Source of the DNA: Ahaetulla prasina
Lineage: Eukaryota > Chordata > Lepidosauria > Squamata > Colubridae
Assembly (NCBI RefSeq): GCF_028640845.1
Contig: NC_080546.1
Span: forward strand, 14,543,520 to 14,607,519
Length of the DNA stretch: 64,000 nucleotides
Reading direction: 5' to 3'
A model generated the notes under the pieces. The model worked only from the letters and a program-made list of their open reading frames with translations, made no database searches and was not told the origin of the DNA. The translations under genes were made by a program, and so were the position numbers. Shown here in pieces: positions 1-10,344 of this stretch (within the stretch, counting starts at the first letter, position 1; each line of letters begins with the position of its first letter).

Positions 1-264
1 CCTATATGTTGGATTCCTAATCCTGGTCAAACAGGAACTCATCTATCCTGGTAGGATCCATGTTTCTCTGAATTATTCTTTCCTTTATCAGCAGGTGGCA
101 GCAGGTAGCTGATTTTGACTAAGGTTCAGAAGCTAAGCAGGCTTGGGCTAGGACCACAGGAGGCCATACGGAGAAGTCGAAATCATATTGGAAGAGGTCC
201 ATGCTAAACCACTTCTATGCTGCTGTGAGCATGCGTCTACATGTAGTCCTTGACTTTTGCCCAT
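1..264. other. Non-coding, no feature recognised
   Basis: I see no gene or clear repeat here. Around 124-156 there is a faint resemblance to the internal promoter part of 5S rRNA, too short to call. Confidence 0.4.
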
Positions 265-640
265 AAAGGAGCCTGTCCATTATTGCCGTAAATCACGACA
301 GTCATAAAATAGGTCATCACAGGATCAGACTCAATTTTATGGCTTTTTTTGTGATAGTCATTAAGCGAATGCCATGGTTGTTAAGTAAACCCATTCTTCA
401 CCATGGGGTTGTTTTTTGTTGAAAACCAGAAGGAAACGGTGGCTTTTGACAAAAACATAACCATGGTCATGTGACTGAGGGATGTTGCAAATGGCCGTAT
501 ATGCGGGCTGGTTGCCAAGCAACCAAAATGTGGCCGTGAGACCATGGAGGAGGGGATGGCCATTGGAATTTTGGAACCAGGTCGTAAGTAACTTTTGGGT
601 GGCCTATCGTAACTCTGAATTGTCATTGTCATGCCCCAAC
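265..640. mobile_element. Degraded Tigger-like DNA transposon relic
   Basis: The stretch carries the wording seen in better copies in this window (9838, 15690, 18103, 54928): phrases for 'no longer in step' such as tggttgttaagtaa, ggtcatgtgac and gccaagcaacc occur in the same order. Ends are eroded, so no TA target site can be shown. It contains no credible protein. Assignment to the TcMar-Tigger group is inference from family wording. Confidence 0.45.
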
Positions 641-929
641 ATATAATCTTTATATATTGTTGTTGCTCTCTAGCCCCATCTAGTGGCCGGAGGGACAAAC
701 ACCAATTATATTGTTTTGAAGCTGACCCAACCCCTTTACCTGGCAGCCCGCATTCTCAAAACAAATGGATGCTGGGAAACCAGGATTTTCCTAGTTAATA
801 CTGTTTGTTAAACTGGCCCAGTTTACATGACCATTTCCTGTTGTTTTCTCCCCACTTTCTTCCACTTAATAATAAGATGATATTTACTTACCGAAACAGA
901 ATGAGCATGGGCAGGGAAAAAGGAATAAT

Positions 930-1090
930 AGTGGAAGCGACTTCTGACTTCCTGCAGGCTTCCCCATTGGTTGTGGGAAGCTGGCAGGAAGCATTGGAGG
1001 TCATGGTCATGTGACTATGGAAACACTGCAATGGCCACACACTTGGGAACAATCCTGATATGAAGATTGTGGATATTTGAGTTTTCCTGG
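930..1090. mobile_element. Second short Tigger-like relic
   Basis: A segment containing cttccccattgg, ggtcatgtgac and gcaatggccac matches the middle of the same DNA-transposon family as 265-640. It is truncated at both sides. Confidence 0.35.
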
Positions 1091-1176
1091 AGTAATGAGT
1101 CTTGGATTTTTATGCATTCCATTCTTTAAGTTAGTAGACTTGAGGTACCTTGATTCAAAAACTGTTGTGGTATAAT

Positions 1177-1530
1177 CAGTGGTGGGATTCAATTTTTTTT
1201 TTACTACCGATTCTGTGGGCATCGCTTGGTGAGCATGGAGTGACTTGGTGGGTGTGGCTTGGTGGATGTGGCATGGCATGGAGTGGCTTGGTGGGCGTGG
1301 CTTGGTGGGCGTGGCAGGGGAAGGATACTGTAAAATCTCCATTCCCTCCCCAATCAAGGGGAAGATTACTGCAAAATCCCCATTTCCTCCTGATCAGCTG
1401 GGACTCAGGAGGCAGAGAATAGATGGGGGCGGGGCCAGCCAGAGGTGGTATTTACCAGTTCTCCGAACTACTCAAAATTTCCGCTACGGGTTCTCCAGAA
1501 CTGGTCAGAATCTGCTGAAACCCACCTCTG
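1177..1530 (+). mobile_element. Non-autonomous hAT element (MITE family 1)
   Basis: A 354-bp element begins CAGTGGTGGGATTCA and ends with the inverted match TGAAACCCACCTCTG. It is flanked on both sides by the exact 8-bp direct repeat GGTATAAT, the target-site signature of hAT transposases. The interior has repeated 'gtgggcgtggcttg' units and the phrases actaccgg and ccggttctcc. There is no transposase, so it must have been moved in trans. Confidence 0.9.
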
Positions 1531-1668
1531 GGTATAATTGAGGGTACGAACAGAAAACAAATAAACACAGTCAGCATTTTTGTAATGTTCTAGAGATAGA
1601 AAAAGAGAGTCTGCTGGTATTGCTACAGATGCTGATCCCACCCCTGAGAAATTGTCTGAGAACATATT

Positions 1669-1858
1669 TGTTAAGTTCGGGAAGTAACGAGGCTGGAGAC
1701 CAGGGTAGTGACAACAGCTCTTTAATATAGGGTGAACCCAGCAACTGGCTGGGAGAAAAACCTCTCCTTTTATACAGTTCTACTGGAGGCTTCGTCCAAT
1801 CAGCAACGTGCTGATTTCCCGCTCAAATATTTAAAGGTACAAACCTGAATACATAACA
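1669..1858 (-). repeat. 3' LTR of gypsy A
   Basis: 190 bp, ends TG..CA when read on either strand, apparently identical to 5511-5700. Next to it on the internal side lies the polypurine tract, which defines it as the 3' LTR. Confidence 0.95.
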
Positions 1859-1874
1859 CTCCTCCCCTCCCAGA
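1859..1874 (-). other. Polypurine tract of gypsy A
   Basis: On the minus strand a purine run (GGGAGGGGAGGAG) directly abuts the 3' LTR. This is where plus-strand DNA synthesis is primed in LTR elements. Confidence 0.85.
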
Positions 1875-2273
1875 AAACACTTTGCCTCTATTTACATATT
1901 TATTTACATGTTATTTTTCGACGTAGTCACGCAAATAACCTGGGCGTCTCCTAGTTCTTTCTGACCTGCGCGGTTCAGTTCTGGGTGGTGTTTTGAGCTG
2001 GTCGGAGGGGCTGTTTTCTCCTCCCAGCTCTCTCTCTGAGCCAACGGGCTCCGGATTATTGGCCGACTCTTTTTCTTGGCCATCCGGCCTTGGATTATTT
2101 TGAAATTGTCCCTGCTGTTTCCTCGGGAACCTGATGGCGTCGCTGGAACTCTGGGACCTCAGCTAAGTCTTGCGCCTCCCCGGGGTCATTGTCAGCTGTG
2201 AATTCAAATTGGTATTGGTCATGATCTGTTTCATTTGGTTCGGTTTGATCAGTTATTCGTTTCCTTATTTGAT

Positions 2274-3269
2274 CTATGTGGCGCCCACACTCGGTTGTCT
2301 GGTAGCTCTACCACGACGATTTTGGGCGGTTATCTTTATTATTTGTCCTGCAAACCAACTAGGGCCGTCCCCATAGTTTCGGGCCCACACCCGGTCGCCT
2401 ATGCTCATTTCCCTTGTCTTTTCTAGTTCCCCCTTGTAACCCTCTGGTGTGTAATGGGGATTCAAACGGTCAAGTGGGCATCGGAGTTTCCGTCCCATTA
2501 GTAATTCGGCTGGGCTTTTCCCGGTGGCCGTGCTTGGGGTTCTGTGCTGGACGGCTAGGAAAAAGTCTATCTTTGTTTGCCAGTCACCTGGCTTGAGCCT
2601 GGACAATGCCTCCTTAGCGCTCCGGACGGAACGCTCTGCAAGGCCATTCGACGCAGGGTGGAAAGGCGCAGAGAGGGCATGTCGGATGCCCTCCTCTGCC
2701 AGGTATTCTTCAAACTGGGCTGCCGTGAATTGAGGCCCATTGTCGGACACCAGAGTGTCCGGCAACCCGTGAGTTGCGAATAGATGGCGCAGGGCTGCGA
2801 TTACTGCTTGCCGTAGTGGATTTCATGAGTATGATCTCCAACCATTTAGAGAATGCATCAACAACCACTAGGAACGTTTGGCGTGGAAAGGGCCAGCAAA
2901 ATCAATGTGGATTCTTGACCAGGACCCTTGGGGCTTTCCCCATTCTCTGACTGGGGCCGTTGAGGGTAGAGGACTGGACTCTTGGCAAGCCTGGCATTTC
3001 CATACCCTCTCAGCAATCTCTGCGTCCATGAGTGGCCACCACACATAGCTTCTAGCTAACCCCTTCATCCTTACGATCCCTGGGTGACCTTCGTGGAGGA
3101 GGTCCAATACCTTTCCCCTTAATTTATCAGGAATTATTACACGATCACCCCATAACAGGCACCCCCCTTGAGCCGAGAGCTCATCTCGTTTTTTAACAAA
3201 TTCTTTGAACCGTTCGCCCGGCGCAGCGGGCCACCCTCTCTGTACCCAACCGAGTACAGTCCTTAACAC
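2274..3269 (-). pseudogene. Integrase of gypsy A, frameshifted
   Basis: Two reading frames together span most of an integrase. Frame 2868-3269 has the zinc-binding part (HEGHPG, then CQAC) and the first catalytic Asp in HIDFAGPF. Frame 2274-2765 has the second Asp in SDNGPQF, the catalytic Glu in NGLAER, and the C-terminal GDRVW region. They are separated by a gap and a frame change. Integrase joins the DNA copy to the host genome in the nucleus. The break makes this copy inactive. Confidence 0.9.
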
Positions 3270-3327
3270 AATGTCCCGGTATGATGCCGAGCCACTTCCT
3301 TAGATGTGACTGGGCCAGAGTCAAGAG

Positions 3328-4262
3328 TCAATAAGTAGGATGGGCGTTCCCGGAGTGGGGTCTTGATCGCCCTGGTAGTGGGCATCGGCTTAACGCGTCC
3401 GCATGCCCCACTTCTTTTCCTGGTCGATGCTGCAGCTTGTACGAATAAGCGGCTAGGAATATAGTCCATCGGGTCAGTCGTGGCGAAAGTGCCACAGGCG
3501 TTGGGCAGTCGCCAGGCAGTAATCCTAGTAGCGGTCTGTGGTCAGGGACGATTTCAAAATTCCCCAAAGACATATTCGTGGAATTTTTAACCCTGACACA
3601 ATGGCTAGTGCTTCTTTATCTAATTGGCTGTAGTTTCTCTCTGGGGAGGACATCGTTCTAGAGTAAAAGCTATAGGGGCTTCTGTGCCGTTTGGAAGTCT
3701 ATGGCTGAGTACAGCCCCACCCCATAAGGGAGGCATCGCAAACCAACACTAGGGGTAATGAGTTGTGGGCTTGGCTGTGCGGGCGTCTACGGGCAGTTGT
3801 TGGTAGGCTTGGGCCAAGTCTAACTTTGCAAAGACTTGCCCTTGCCCCAAAGAGTGCAATAAGTGTTGCACCACGGAACCGGTAAGCGCTTTTCTGTAAG
3901 GCTTTGTTAAGCGTCGCCTTGTAGTCAGCGCAAATTCTAATTGACCCGTCCGGCTTTATTGGGGTGACGATTGGCGTCTCCCACTTTGCGTGATCGACTG
4001 GCACCAAAATCCCCTGATTTATGAGCTTGTCCAGCTCCTTATCGATTTTTGGTTTAAGGGCAAAAGGGACTCTCCTCGCCTTAAGCCTAATGGGGGCTAC
4101 CTGGGGGTCTAAGTTGAAGGAAATAGGGGTCCCCTTGTACTTGCCCAGGCAGTCCTTGAAGACATCTTCGAACTCGTTAAAGAGAATGTCTTTCAGGTTA
4201 CAGTCACTCCTGTAGATGCCAGTCACTCCCATGCCCAGGGCACGAAACCAGTCTAGTCCCAA
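3328..4262 (-). pseudogene. Reverse transcriptase/RNase H of gypsy A, core deleted
   Basis: Frame 3699-4262 starts in the protease-RT spacer (LDWFRALGMGVTG), runs into the RT fingers ([19 protein letters not shown]) and then jumps abruptly to the RNase H start (LVLVCDAS). The palm with its YxDD catalytic motif, present in B and C, is absent. Frame 3328-3573 continues RNase H (DHRPLLG) into the connection domain. Several single-base deletions shift the frame between the pieces. Confidence 0.9.
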
Positions 4263-4923
4263 CAGACTGGGCAGAGTTCCTTCGACGATCGTGATGGGCA
4301 GGGTCTTCTTGTGTGGACCGTACTCGACTCGGACGGAGGAGGGATGCGATTCCCCTGGTAGTCGTGGACTCGTAGCCGTTGTGCTTGCAGGTGGCGCTTC
4401 GCGACAGACGGCAGCGACTTCGCCAAAGTGTCCCAGGACATGATGGTGATCGCTGATCCCGTGTCTACTTCAAGCCGGCACCGTACTCCCTCTATTTTTG
4501 GCTTGGTGAAGATCTTCTTCTCCACTCGGGTCGAGGCGCGGCCTATGACCACAGTTGTTTGGTTGGAATGCGCCTTTTTGTTTGAGCCAATCGCGGTCGC
4601 CTTGCCGATTCCGCGCTCTGATTGGCCGATTTGAATTTTCGGCGGGAAGGTTGGGCCGCTCGACAAACTTGAGCTAGGTGCCCTTTCTTCCCACACCGCC
4701 GGCAGGTCGCGTCCTTAAACTTGCAGCGTTGCCGCAGGTGTTGACCACCGCAGCTCCCGCATTCATCTCTGTCCCTTTGTCGCTTTCTCGGTTCGGCAGA
4801 CCCTTCCTCATCTTCACCGTCGGATTCGGTCTGAACCTCCTCCTGGTGCACGGGGTTGCCTTCGCGCCGCCTTTGGTGGGACAGGCTTCTGCAGTGTCTC
4901 CGCCGCTTGGGTGGACATTTCAT
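4253..4923 (-). pseudogene. Nucleocapsid and protease region of gypsy A
   Basis: Overlapping frames carry a first zinc-knuckle-like cluster (CGSCGG..H....C), a canonical CCHC knuckle ([14 protein letters not shown]) that packages RNA, and the aspartic protease active site LEVDTGSAITIMSW. A frameshift near 4543-4696 separates nucleocapsid from protease. Confidence 0.85.
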
Positions 4924-5413
4924 GTGCTCTGGCTTCGTCCAGAGCGGTGGCCAGCGTTAGGTTGCTCTTTGCCAGCAGCCGTCGCCGCAAACGGATGTCT
5001 TTGACGCCTCGGATGAGTTGCTCGAGGAGCACCTCGTCTAGGTCGCGGTATCCGCAGTCCTTGGACGCTTTTCTTAGGGCGGCCATGTAGTCACCGATGG
5101 TTTCGCCCTCCATCTGCCTTCGCTCTCCGAATTCAAACCGCCGCACGTATTTGGACAGCGTTGGTGCGAAGTGGTTTTTTAGTAAAGTCTGTAGAGTTGG
5201 CCATGACACCGACTGCAACGGCGTTGGCTCTGCCAGGGCTTCCGCGATATCAATGACCTCCGGACCACAGTGGCTTAAGAAATAAGCCCTTTTTCGGTTA
5301 TCTGGAACTCCTTGCAGTTCGTTGGCTTCTAGAAAGCTTTCGAAACGGGTCATATACGTTCCCCATTTCTCCTTAGCCGGGTCAAATGGTGCAGGCGGAG
5401 TGTAACTGGCCAT
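4814..5413 (-). pseudogene. Gag (matrix/capsid) of gypsy A
   Basis: 199 residues, starting MASYTPPAPFDP, the same start as in element B (MASYTPPAPFDPSREKW). The part LRKASKDCGYRDLDEVLLEQLIRGVKDIRLRRRLL is the capsid C-terminal type seen in Mag-like and paraneoplastic-antigen-related Gag. The frame breaks before the zinc knuckles. The start codon lies about 100 bp inside the primer-binding site. Confidence 0.85.
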
Positions 5414-5491
5414 CTCCGCTTTTCTGCCCTGAGTTTGCTGGGTTCGGGTCTATCGTGCTTCAGCTCGGTTCTGGTTCTCCTTAGCCTCGAG

Positions 5492-5509
5492 ATCCCACCT
5501 TCGTCGCCA
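5492..5509 (-). other. Primer-binding site of gypsy A
   Basis: One base from the 5' LTR, the minus strand reads TGGCGACGAAGGTGGGAT. It starts TGG, as a tRNA CCA end requires, and resembles the 3' end of tRNA-Ser(GCT). The same 18 bases occur in B and C. The tRNA identity is from memory and not checked. Confidence 0.7.
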
Positions 5510-5510
5510 A

Positions 5511-5700
5511 TGTTAAGTTCGGGAAGTAACGAGGCTGGAGACCAGGGTAGTGACAACAGCTCTTTAATATAGGGTGAACCCAGCAACTGGCTGGGAGAAA
5601 AACCTCTCCTTTTATACAGTTCTACTGGAGGCTTCGTCCAATCAGCAACGTGCTGATTTCCCGCTCAAATATTTAAAGGTACAAACCTGAATACATAACA
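5511..5700 (-). repeat. 5' LTR of gypsy A
   Basis: 190 bp, matches 1669-1858. On the minus strand it carries a TATA-like tgtataaaagg downstream of a CCAAT-like box (gctgattggac), as expected for the promoter-bearing LTR. Confidence 0.95.
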
Positions 5701-5705
5701 ATATT

Positions 5706-6004
5706 GTTTTATTGGAGAAATTCAGTGAGATTTCTCCTTTTCTATTTTTCCATGAAAAGTACCTGTTGGCTTGCAGCATGAGAATAAAAAATAAAGTCTA
5801 TTTACTTTGTAAATATAAACACCATCAAATAAGCATATAGTAATGGTAAACAATGTGCATATACTGTAAAGAAAAAGACCAAATCTACAAACATATGTAG
5901 ACCATCTGCTATAATGTTTACATACTAACACTAGAGGCACTAATAAGAATACAGGCATTTTAGTTTTCTTCCATTTTTGTAGATTTATCAAGTTTGGATT
6001 GTTG
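5706..6004. other. Non-coding, nothing recognised
   Basis: AT-rich sequence with no motif, repeat or frame that I can support. Confidence 0.4.
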
Positions 6005-6515
6005 TGTTGGAAGAAATGTCCTTCTGGGTTCAGTTCCAAGTGGGGAAAAAGACACTGGATTAATGGAAGTTGCTTGGAAAGAAGGTTTATTGATGAACAG
6101 GCTCACATGCCTTGGAGATCTTGGGCAAAAAGCGGCAGAGATGCTGAGATTGCCTGGGTTTTATGCCCTCTGTTGGGCTTTGAATTTGAGCTGGTGTTCT
6201 GATTGGTTGTCAGACTCCCATGGGGCCATGCAGGGGCAACTCTGTAGGTTGTCTTTGAGTCCCAGGCTTGGTTGAGCCTTGCTGGGTGATGATGTAATGA
6301 AAGGGGCTTTGGGCAATTCCTACTACGGCTCTGCCTGAAGGAGGTAGAATTTTATTATGTAGAATAGACTGGCTCCAGGCCTTAATGGCCCATTGGCAAA
6401 AGTGGGGGGCGGGAGGCTGAGTTTCTCCCTCCTTTTTAGGGGAAATATTCTCCTCTTTCACTATTTCCTAAAATATCTCATTTTCTAGGAGAACGGTGGG
6501 TGCTAAGTTCCTACA
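6005..6515 (-). mobile_element. Solo LTR, family TGTAGG..CCAACA
   Basis: 511 bp starting TGTTGGAAG and ending TTCCTACA, closely related to 18206-18684. A 4-bp flank GTTG/GCTG is nearly matched. On the minus strand CCAAT-like and TATA-like (gcataaaacc) boxes are in promoter order, so the LTR reads leftwards. No internal region adjoins, so this is a solo LTR left by LTR-LTR recombination. Confidence 0.75.
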
Positions 6516-6597
6516 GCTGGACTTGAATTTTTTTATTTTAAAAAAAGTTTGCTTTAAAATATGTGTTTCTTTGGCCTATCTTTCTCAAAACTCGTTT

Positions 6598-6851
6598 CAG
6601 TGGTAGGATTCAAATATTTTTACTACCGGTTCTGTGGGCATGGCATGGCAGGCGTGGCATGGCTTGGTGGGTGTGACAGGGGAAGGTTACTGCAAAATCC
6701 CCATTCCCTCCCAATCAGCTGGGACTTGGGAGGCAGAGAATAGGTGGGGGCAGGATGAGTCAGAGGTGATATTTACCGGTTCTCTGAACTACTCAAAATT
6801 TCCGCTACCGGTTCTCCAGAACTGGTCAGAACCTGCTGAATAGCACCTCTG
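6598..6851 (+). mobile_element. hAT MITE family 1
   Basis: 254 bp, starts CAGTGGTAGGATTCA and ends AGCACCTCTG. Flanks ACTCGTTT and ACTCATTT match at 7 of 8 bases. It is a shorter version of 1177-1530 with fewer 'gtgggcgtgg' units. Confidence 0.85.
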
Positions 6852-7470
6852 ACTCATTTGCAATTTTTCCAGGAGATATAGTTTTTATTTCAATGTGACT
6901 TTTGTCATACCTTATTTTCATGAACATGGTATATGCATTGCAAGAGAGTAGCTTTCTTTAAGATGCGGAAAAAAAATTTAAAGGGCAAATCATTTTTGCC
7001 GTAGTTACTGCTTCAAAAAATATAAAATTAGAGGAGGGTAATTTGCACACTGGTGATTGATAGTGTTCCCTACAATTATTTAGCCATCATTGAGCCTAAA
7101 ATGACAATAAATCAGGCACGCTTTCCACCACTTCAATCAGAGATGGTTCTATATAATGAAGTATGGAAGCAACGGCTGTGTGTATCAAGCAATACAGCTT
7201 CCGTGCACCTCCTTCGAACCCAGCTGGGGTTCTGGGGCTATTGGCCACTAGAGGCCACTGTGGTTCCTGTAAATCTGCTTTGTGGTTGACCAAGCTCAAG
7301 GCAACGTAGAGATGAAAAACTTAAGGCAACAACAGGAATCCAACAAAAAAATAGTAAAGTCTGTATTTCCACAGACATTGTAGTCACTTTTATATAAGCG
7401 CCGTTAGATCACAAGGATGATGACTGAAATGAAATGAAGGTTTAATCCAATATTTGTTGGTTTGAAATAA
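6852..7470. other. Non-coding, nothing recognised
   Basis: No gene or repeat is supported. The short frame at 7053-7289 has no recognisable features. Confidence 0.4.
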
Positions 7471-7506
7471 AATAGTCTTGGTAAGAAGGCCACCCTTGGA
7501 ATACTG

Positions 7507-8338
7507 TAGAGGTGGGTTTCAGCAGGTTCTGACCAGTTCTGGAGAACCGGTAGCGGAAATTTTGAGTAGTTCAGAGAACCGGTAAATACCGCCTCTGACT
7601 GGCCGTGCCCCCATCTATTCTCTGCCTCCCGAGTCCCAGCTGATCAGGAGGAAATGGGGATTTTGCAGTAATCTTCCCCTGGATTGGGGAGGGAATGGAT
7701 ATTTTACAGTATCTGTTGTGTCTGCGCCCCCCCCGAGCCGGGCCTGCTGCCAGAAAGTGACTTAGACAATGAGGGGGAAGGGCCGTTACCTCGGGAGCAC
7801 CGGCTTGCCTGGCTCAGCTTCAGGAGCCAGGAACAAGCCAGATGGAAGAATTAACGAGGCCTCCATCCCCTGACTCTTCCCCCCCCGCCACGCCTGCAGA
7901 CCCAGCTGACGGCAATCAGCCTTGGTTTCGTAGGCAGGAGAGGAGGGAACAACAGAAGCAAGGGTGGGGCAGGCCTAGGAAGTGCTGAGTCATGGAGCCA
8001 CCCCCCACAGGATATAAAAGGCAGCCAGAGCTGCTGTGTCTCTTTGTAACAAATCCACTGATTAAGAGCTGAAGTTTGTTTCTAGGTGACTCACCAGCGT
8101 CGTGGAAGATAATGGAGGCTCTTGGCAGACACTGGCTATTCTGCTGCCAGAGCTGATAGTGATGGCTAATTAAGCCAGCATTCGGACGGAGGCGAGGGAG
8201 GACAGAACAGTATCCTTTCCCTGGAGTGGGGTGGGAATGGACATTTTACACTATCCTTCCCCTGCCACGCCCACCAAGCCACACCCACCAAGCCACACCC
8301 ACAGAACCGGTAGTAAAAAAATTTGAAACCCACCACTG
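7507..8338 (-). mobile_element. hAT MITE family 1 split by a solo LTR
   Basis: Left end TAGAGGTGGGTTTCAGCAGG and right end GAAACCCACCACTG form the usual family ends, and the flanks are the exact 8-bp repeat GAATACTG. The host is a CR1 element, whose sequence continues on both sides (7475-7506 and 8339 on). About 496 bp in the middle belong to a later LTR insertion at 7714-8209. Confidence 0.9.
7714..8209 (+). mobile_element. Solo LTR, family TGTTGTG..CACAACA
   Basis: 496 bp from TGTTGTGTCTGC to GACAGAACA, with the exact 5-bp flank GTATC on both sides. A TATA box (ggatataaaagg) lies mid-element on the plus strand. Related copies are at 23434, 48974 and 62625. It sits inside a hAT MITE and is therefore younger than it. 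Confidence 0.85.
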
Positions 8339-8812
8339 GAATACTGCATCCAGTTTTGGTCGCCACAATATGAAAAAGACGTTGAGACTCTAGAAAGAGT
8401 GCAGAGAAGAGCAACAAAGATGATTAGAGGGCTAAAACATATGAAGAACAGTGGCAAGGACTGGGTTGGTTTAGTAGTCTAATGAAGAGAAGAACTATGG
8501 CTGATAGATAGCAGTTCTCCAATATCTAAGGGGCTGCCACATGGAAGCAGAGGGTCAACCTATTCTCTAAAGCACCAGAACAAGAAGCAATAGATGGAAA
8601 CTAATCAAGAGAACTAACTTAGAAATAAGGAGAAATTTCCTGACAGTGAGAACAATTACATCAGTGGAATGGTTTGCTTTCAGAAGTTGTGGTTGCTCCA
8701 TCACTGGAGATATTTAAGAAGAGATTGGACAGCTATTTATCTGAAATACTATAGGGTCTCCTGCTTGGACTAGAAGACATTCAAAGTCCCTTCCAACTCT
8801 GTTATTCTGTAG
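8339..8812 (+). repeat. CR1 LINE 3' end
   Basis: The segment reads from gcatccagttttggtc through agagcaacaaagatgatta to the characteristic end ccaactctgttattctgt. These are the usual last 450 bases of vertebrate CR1 LINEs, including the end of the RT-derived region and the short 3' tail. It has no intact frame. Confidence 0.85.
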
Positions 8813-8854
8813 CCAAGATTTTTCCTATTGATAAAGGAGAATATTTGCAACTCA

Positions 8855-8960
8855 GGGTTGACGTGTGGGGTCCTTGGTGCTCTCTGAGCTTGCTTGTTTT
8901 CTTGCAGACATTTCATTACCAAACTAGGTAACACCATCAGTGTTTTTCCTGTTGAATTTG
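8855..8960 (-). repeat. Short retroelement fragment (Penelope-like?)
   Basis: Contains ggtccttggtgctctctgag and a hammerhead-like core at 8905-8939. Similar wording recurs at 19590-19690 and 54814-54905. Assignment to Penelope-like elements is inference, since that class is known to carry hammerhead ribozymes. Confidence 0.4.
8905..8939 (-). ncRNA. Hammerhead-ribozyme-like motif
   Basis: On the minus strand the core CTGATGG is followed by a perfect-looking hairpin (GTTACC, loop tagttt, GGTAAT) and then GAAATGTC. This is the order of a hammerhead core (CUGANGA, stem II, GAAA, UH). One core base is altered (final A to G) and one extra U precedes stem II, so activity is doubtful. Confidence 0.4.
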
Positions 8961-9002
8961 CCTTCACCCTTGAAGATCTCTACTCTGTTTAGTCTCTTAT
9001 CA

Positions 9003-9509
9003 TAACGAATAGAATAGAATAGAATAGAATAGAATAGAATAGAATAGAATAGAATAGAATAGAATAGAATAGAATAGAATAGAATAGAATAGAATTTATT
9101 GGCCAAGTGTGATTGGACACACAATGAGTTTGTTTTGGTGCATATGCTCTCAGTGTACATAAAAGAAAAAGAAAAAAAAATACTTTCATCAAAGGTACCA
9201 CATTTACAACACAAATGATGGTCATAGGTTGCAATTTAACCCTTAATGATAGCAACAAAAAGTTACAGTCATACAGTCATAAGTGGAAAGAGATGGGTGA
9301 TGGGAACGATGAGAAGATTAATAGTAGTGCAGATTTAGTAAATAGTTTGACAGTGTTGAGGGAATTATTTGTTTAGCAGAGTGATGGCCTTCGGGAAAAA
9401 ACTGTTCTTGTGTCTAGTTGTTCTGGCGTGCAGTGCTCTATAGTGTCGTTTTGATGGTAGGAGTTGAAACAGTTTATGTCCTGGATGTGAGGGATCTGTA
9501 AATATTTTC
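9003..9509 (-). repeat. L3/CR1-type LINE 3' UTR with pentamer tail
   Basis: Read on the minus strand the 3' region of a LINE (acataaactgtttcaactcc, ccatcactctgctaaac, gtgtccaatcacacttggcc) ends in a pentamer array. The same module occurs at 13541, 16729, 42121/44345 and 45060. Confidence 0.85.
9008..9095 (-). repeat. (AATAG)n microsatellite
   Basis: About 17 uninterrupted AGAAT units immediately abut the LINE 3' end, as if grown from the LINE tail. Confidence 0.95.
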
Positions 9510-9521
9510 ATATATATATAC

Positions 9522-9570
<49 letters not shown>

Positions 9571-9590
9571 TACATATATAAACCTCAGAA

Positions 9591-9661
<71 letters not shown>

Positions 9662-9718
9662 ATAATATAATATAATATAATATATAATATAATATAATAT
9701 ATTATAATATATAATTAT
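9510..9718. repeat. Compound AT-rich microsatellite
   Basis: Runs of (TA)n, (CATA)n, (CA)n, then about 60 bases of pure (TA)n and a (TAATA)n-like tract. Confidence 0.95.
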
Positions 9719-9837
9719 AGAGATGATTTAAAAAAAATCTGTCTCCTCAAAGGCAGGACTTTCTCATAGTGGTAAAGTTAGAAGGGACCACAAGTATCAT
9801 TAAGTCCAATCTTTTACAATATTCCAGAGAAAACTAC

Positions 9838-10236
9838 AGCTAGTCCTCAGCTTATAACCGTTTCTTTAGTGACCAAAATTACAAAATTACAACACTGAAA
9901 AAAAAACGTTTTATGACTGTTTTTCATAAGACCCTTGCAGCATCCCCATGGTCACATGATCAAAATTCAGATGCTTGGCAACTGTTTCATATTTATGGAA
10001 GTTGCAGTTGCAATTTCCCAGGGTCATGTGATCACTTTTTGTGACCTTCTGACAAGCAAAGTCAATGGGGAAGCCAGGTTCACTTTACAATCTGTTACTA
10101 ACTTTGACAACTTCCCTTGTTCACTTAACAACTGTGGCAAGAAATGTCACAACGTGGGACAAAACTGGCTGAACAACTGTCTCGCTTAGCAACTGAACGT
10201 TTTGGCTCAGTTATGGTCACACGTTGAGGATTACTA
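9838..10236 (+). mobile_element. Tigger-like MITE
   Basis: Starts CAGCTAGTCCTCAGCTTATAAC after a TA dinucleotide and ends with the degenerate inverted partner cacacgttgaggattacta. The interior has the family phrases gtcatgtgatca, gcttggcaactg and ttcacttaacaactg. TA target and ends that contain 'AGTCCTCGACTTA' fit TcMar-Tigger; no transposase is present. Confidence 0.7.
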
Positions 10237-10344
10237 GTGATTAAATTATCCAAGGACTCACTGCTGAACCTTTTCGTTAAAAACCTCCGCAGATGGGGAG
10301 TTTCCACTGGTAAAGTATTTCAGTGTTTTTCAGATCTTACTGTC

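Larger units (their letters stand above)
1669..5700 (-). mobile_element. Ty3/gypsy retrotransposon A (Mag-like, defective)
   Basis: A complete insertion of 4032 bp reads on the minus strand. Two 190-bp LTRs (5511-5700 is the 5' one, 1669-1858 the 3' one) appear identical, start TG and end CA, and the element is bounded by the exact 5-bp repeat ATATT (1664-1668 and 5701-5705). A primer site and polypurine tract are in the expected places. Order inside is gag, protease, RT, RNase H, integrase, all frameshifted. The region coding the RT palm is missing: compared with element B roughly 540 bp are deleted near 3765. Identical LTRs imply a recent insertion even though the coding part is dead. Confidence 0.95.

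Noticed and set aside
124..156. 5S rRNA-like string (agaagctaagcagg)
   Set aside because: Only about 30 bases resemble the 5S internal control region and the rest does not continue the match.
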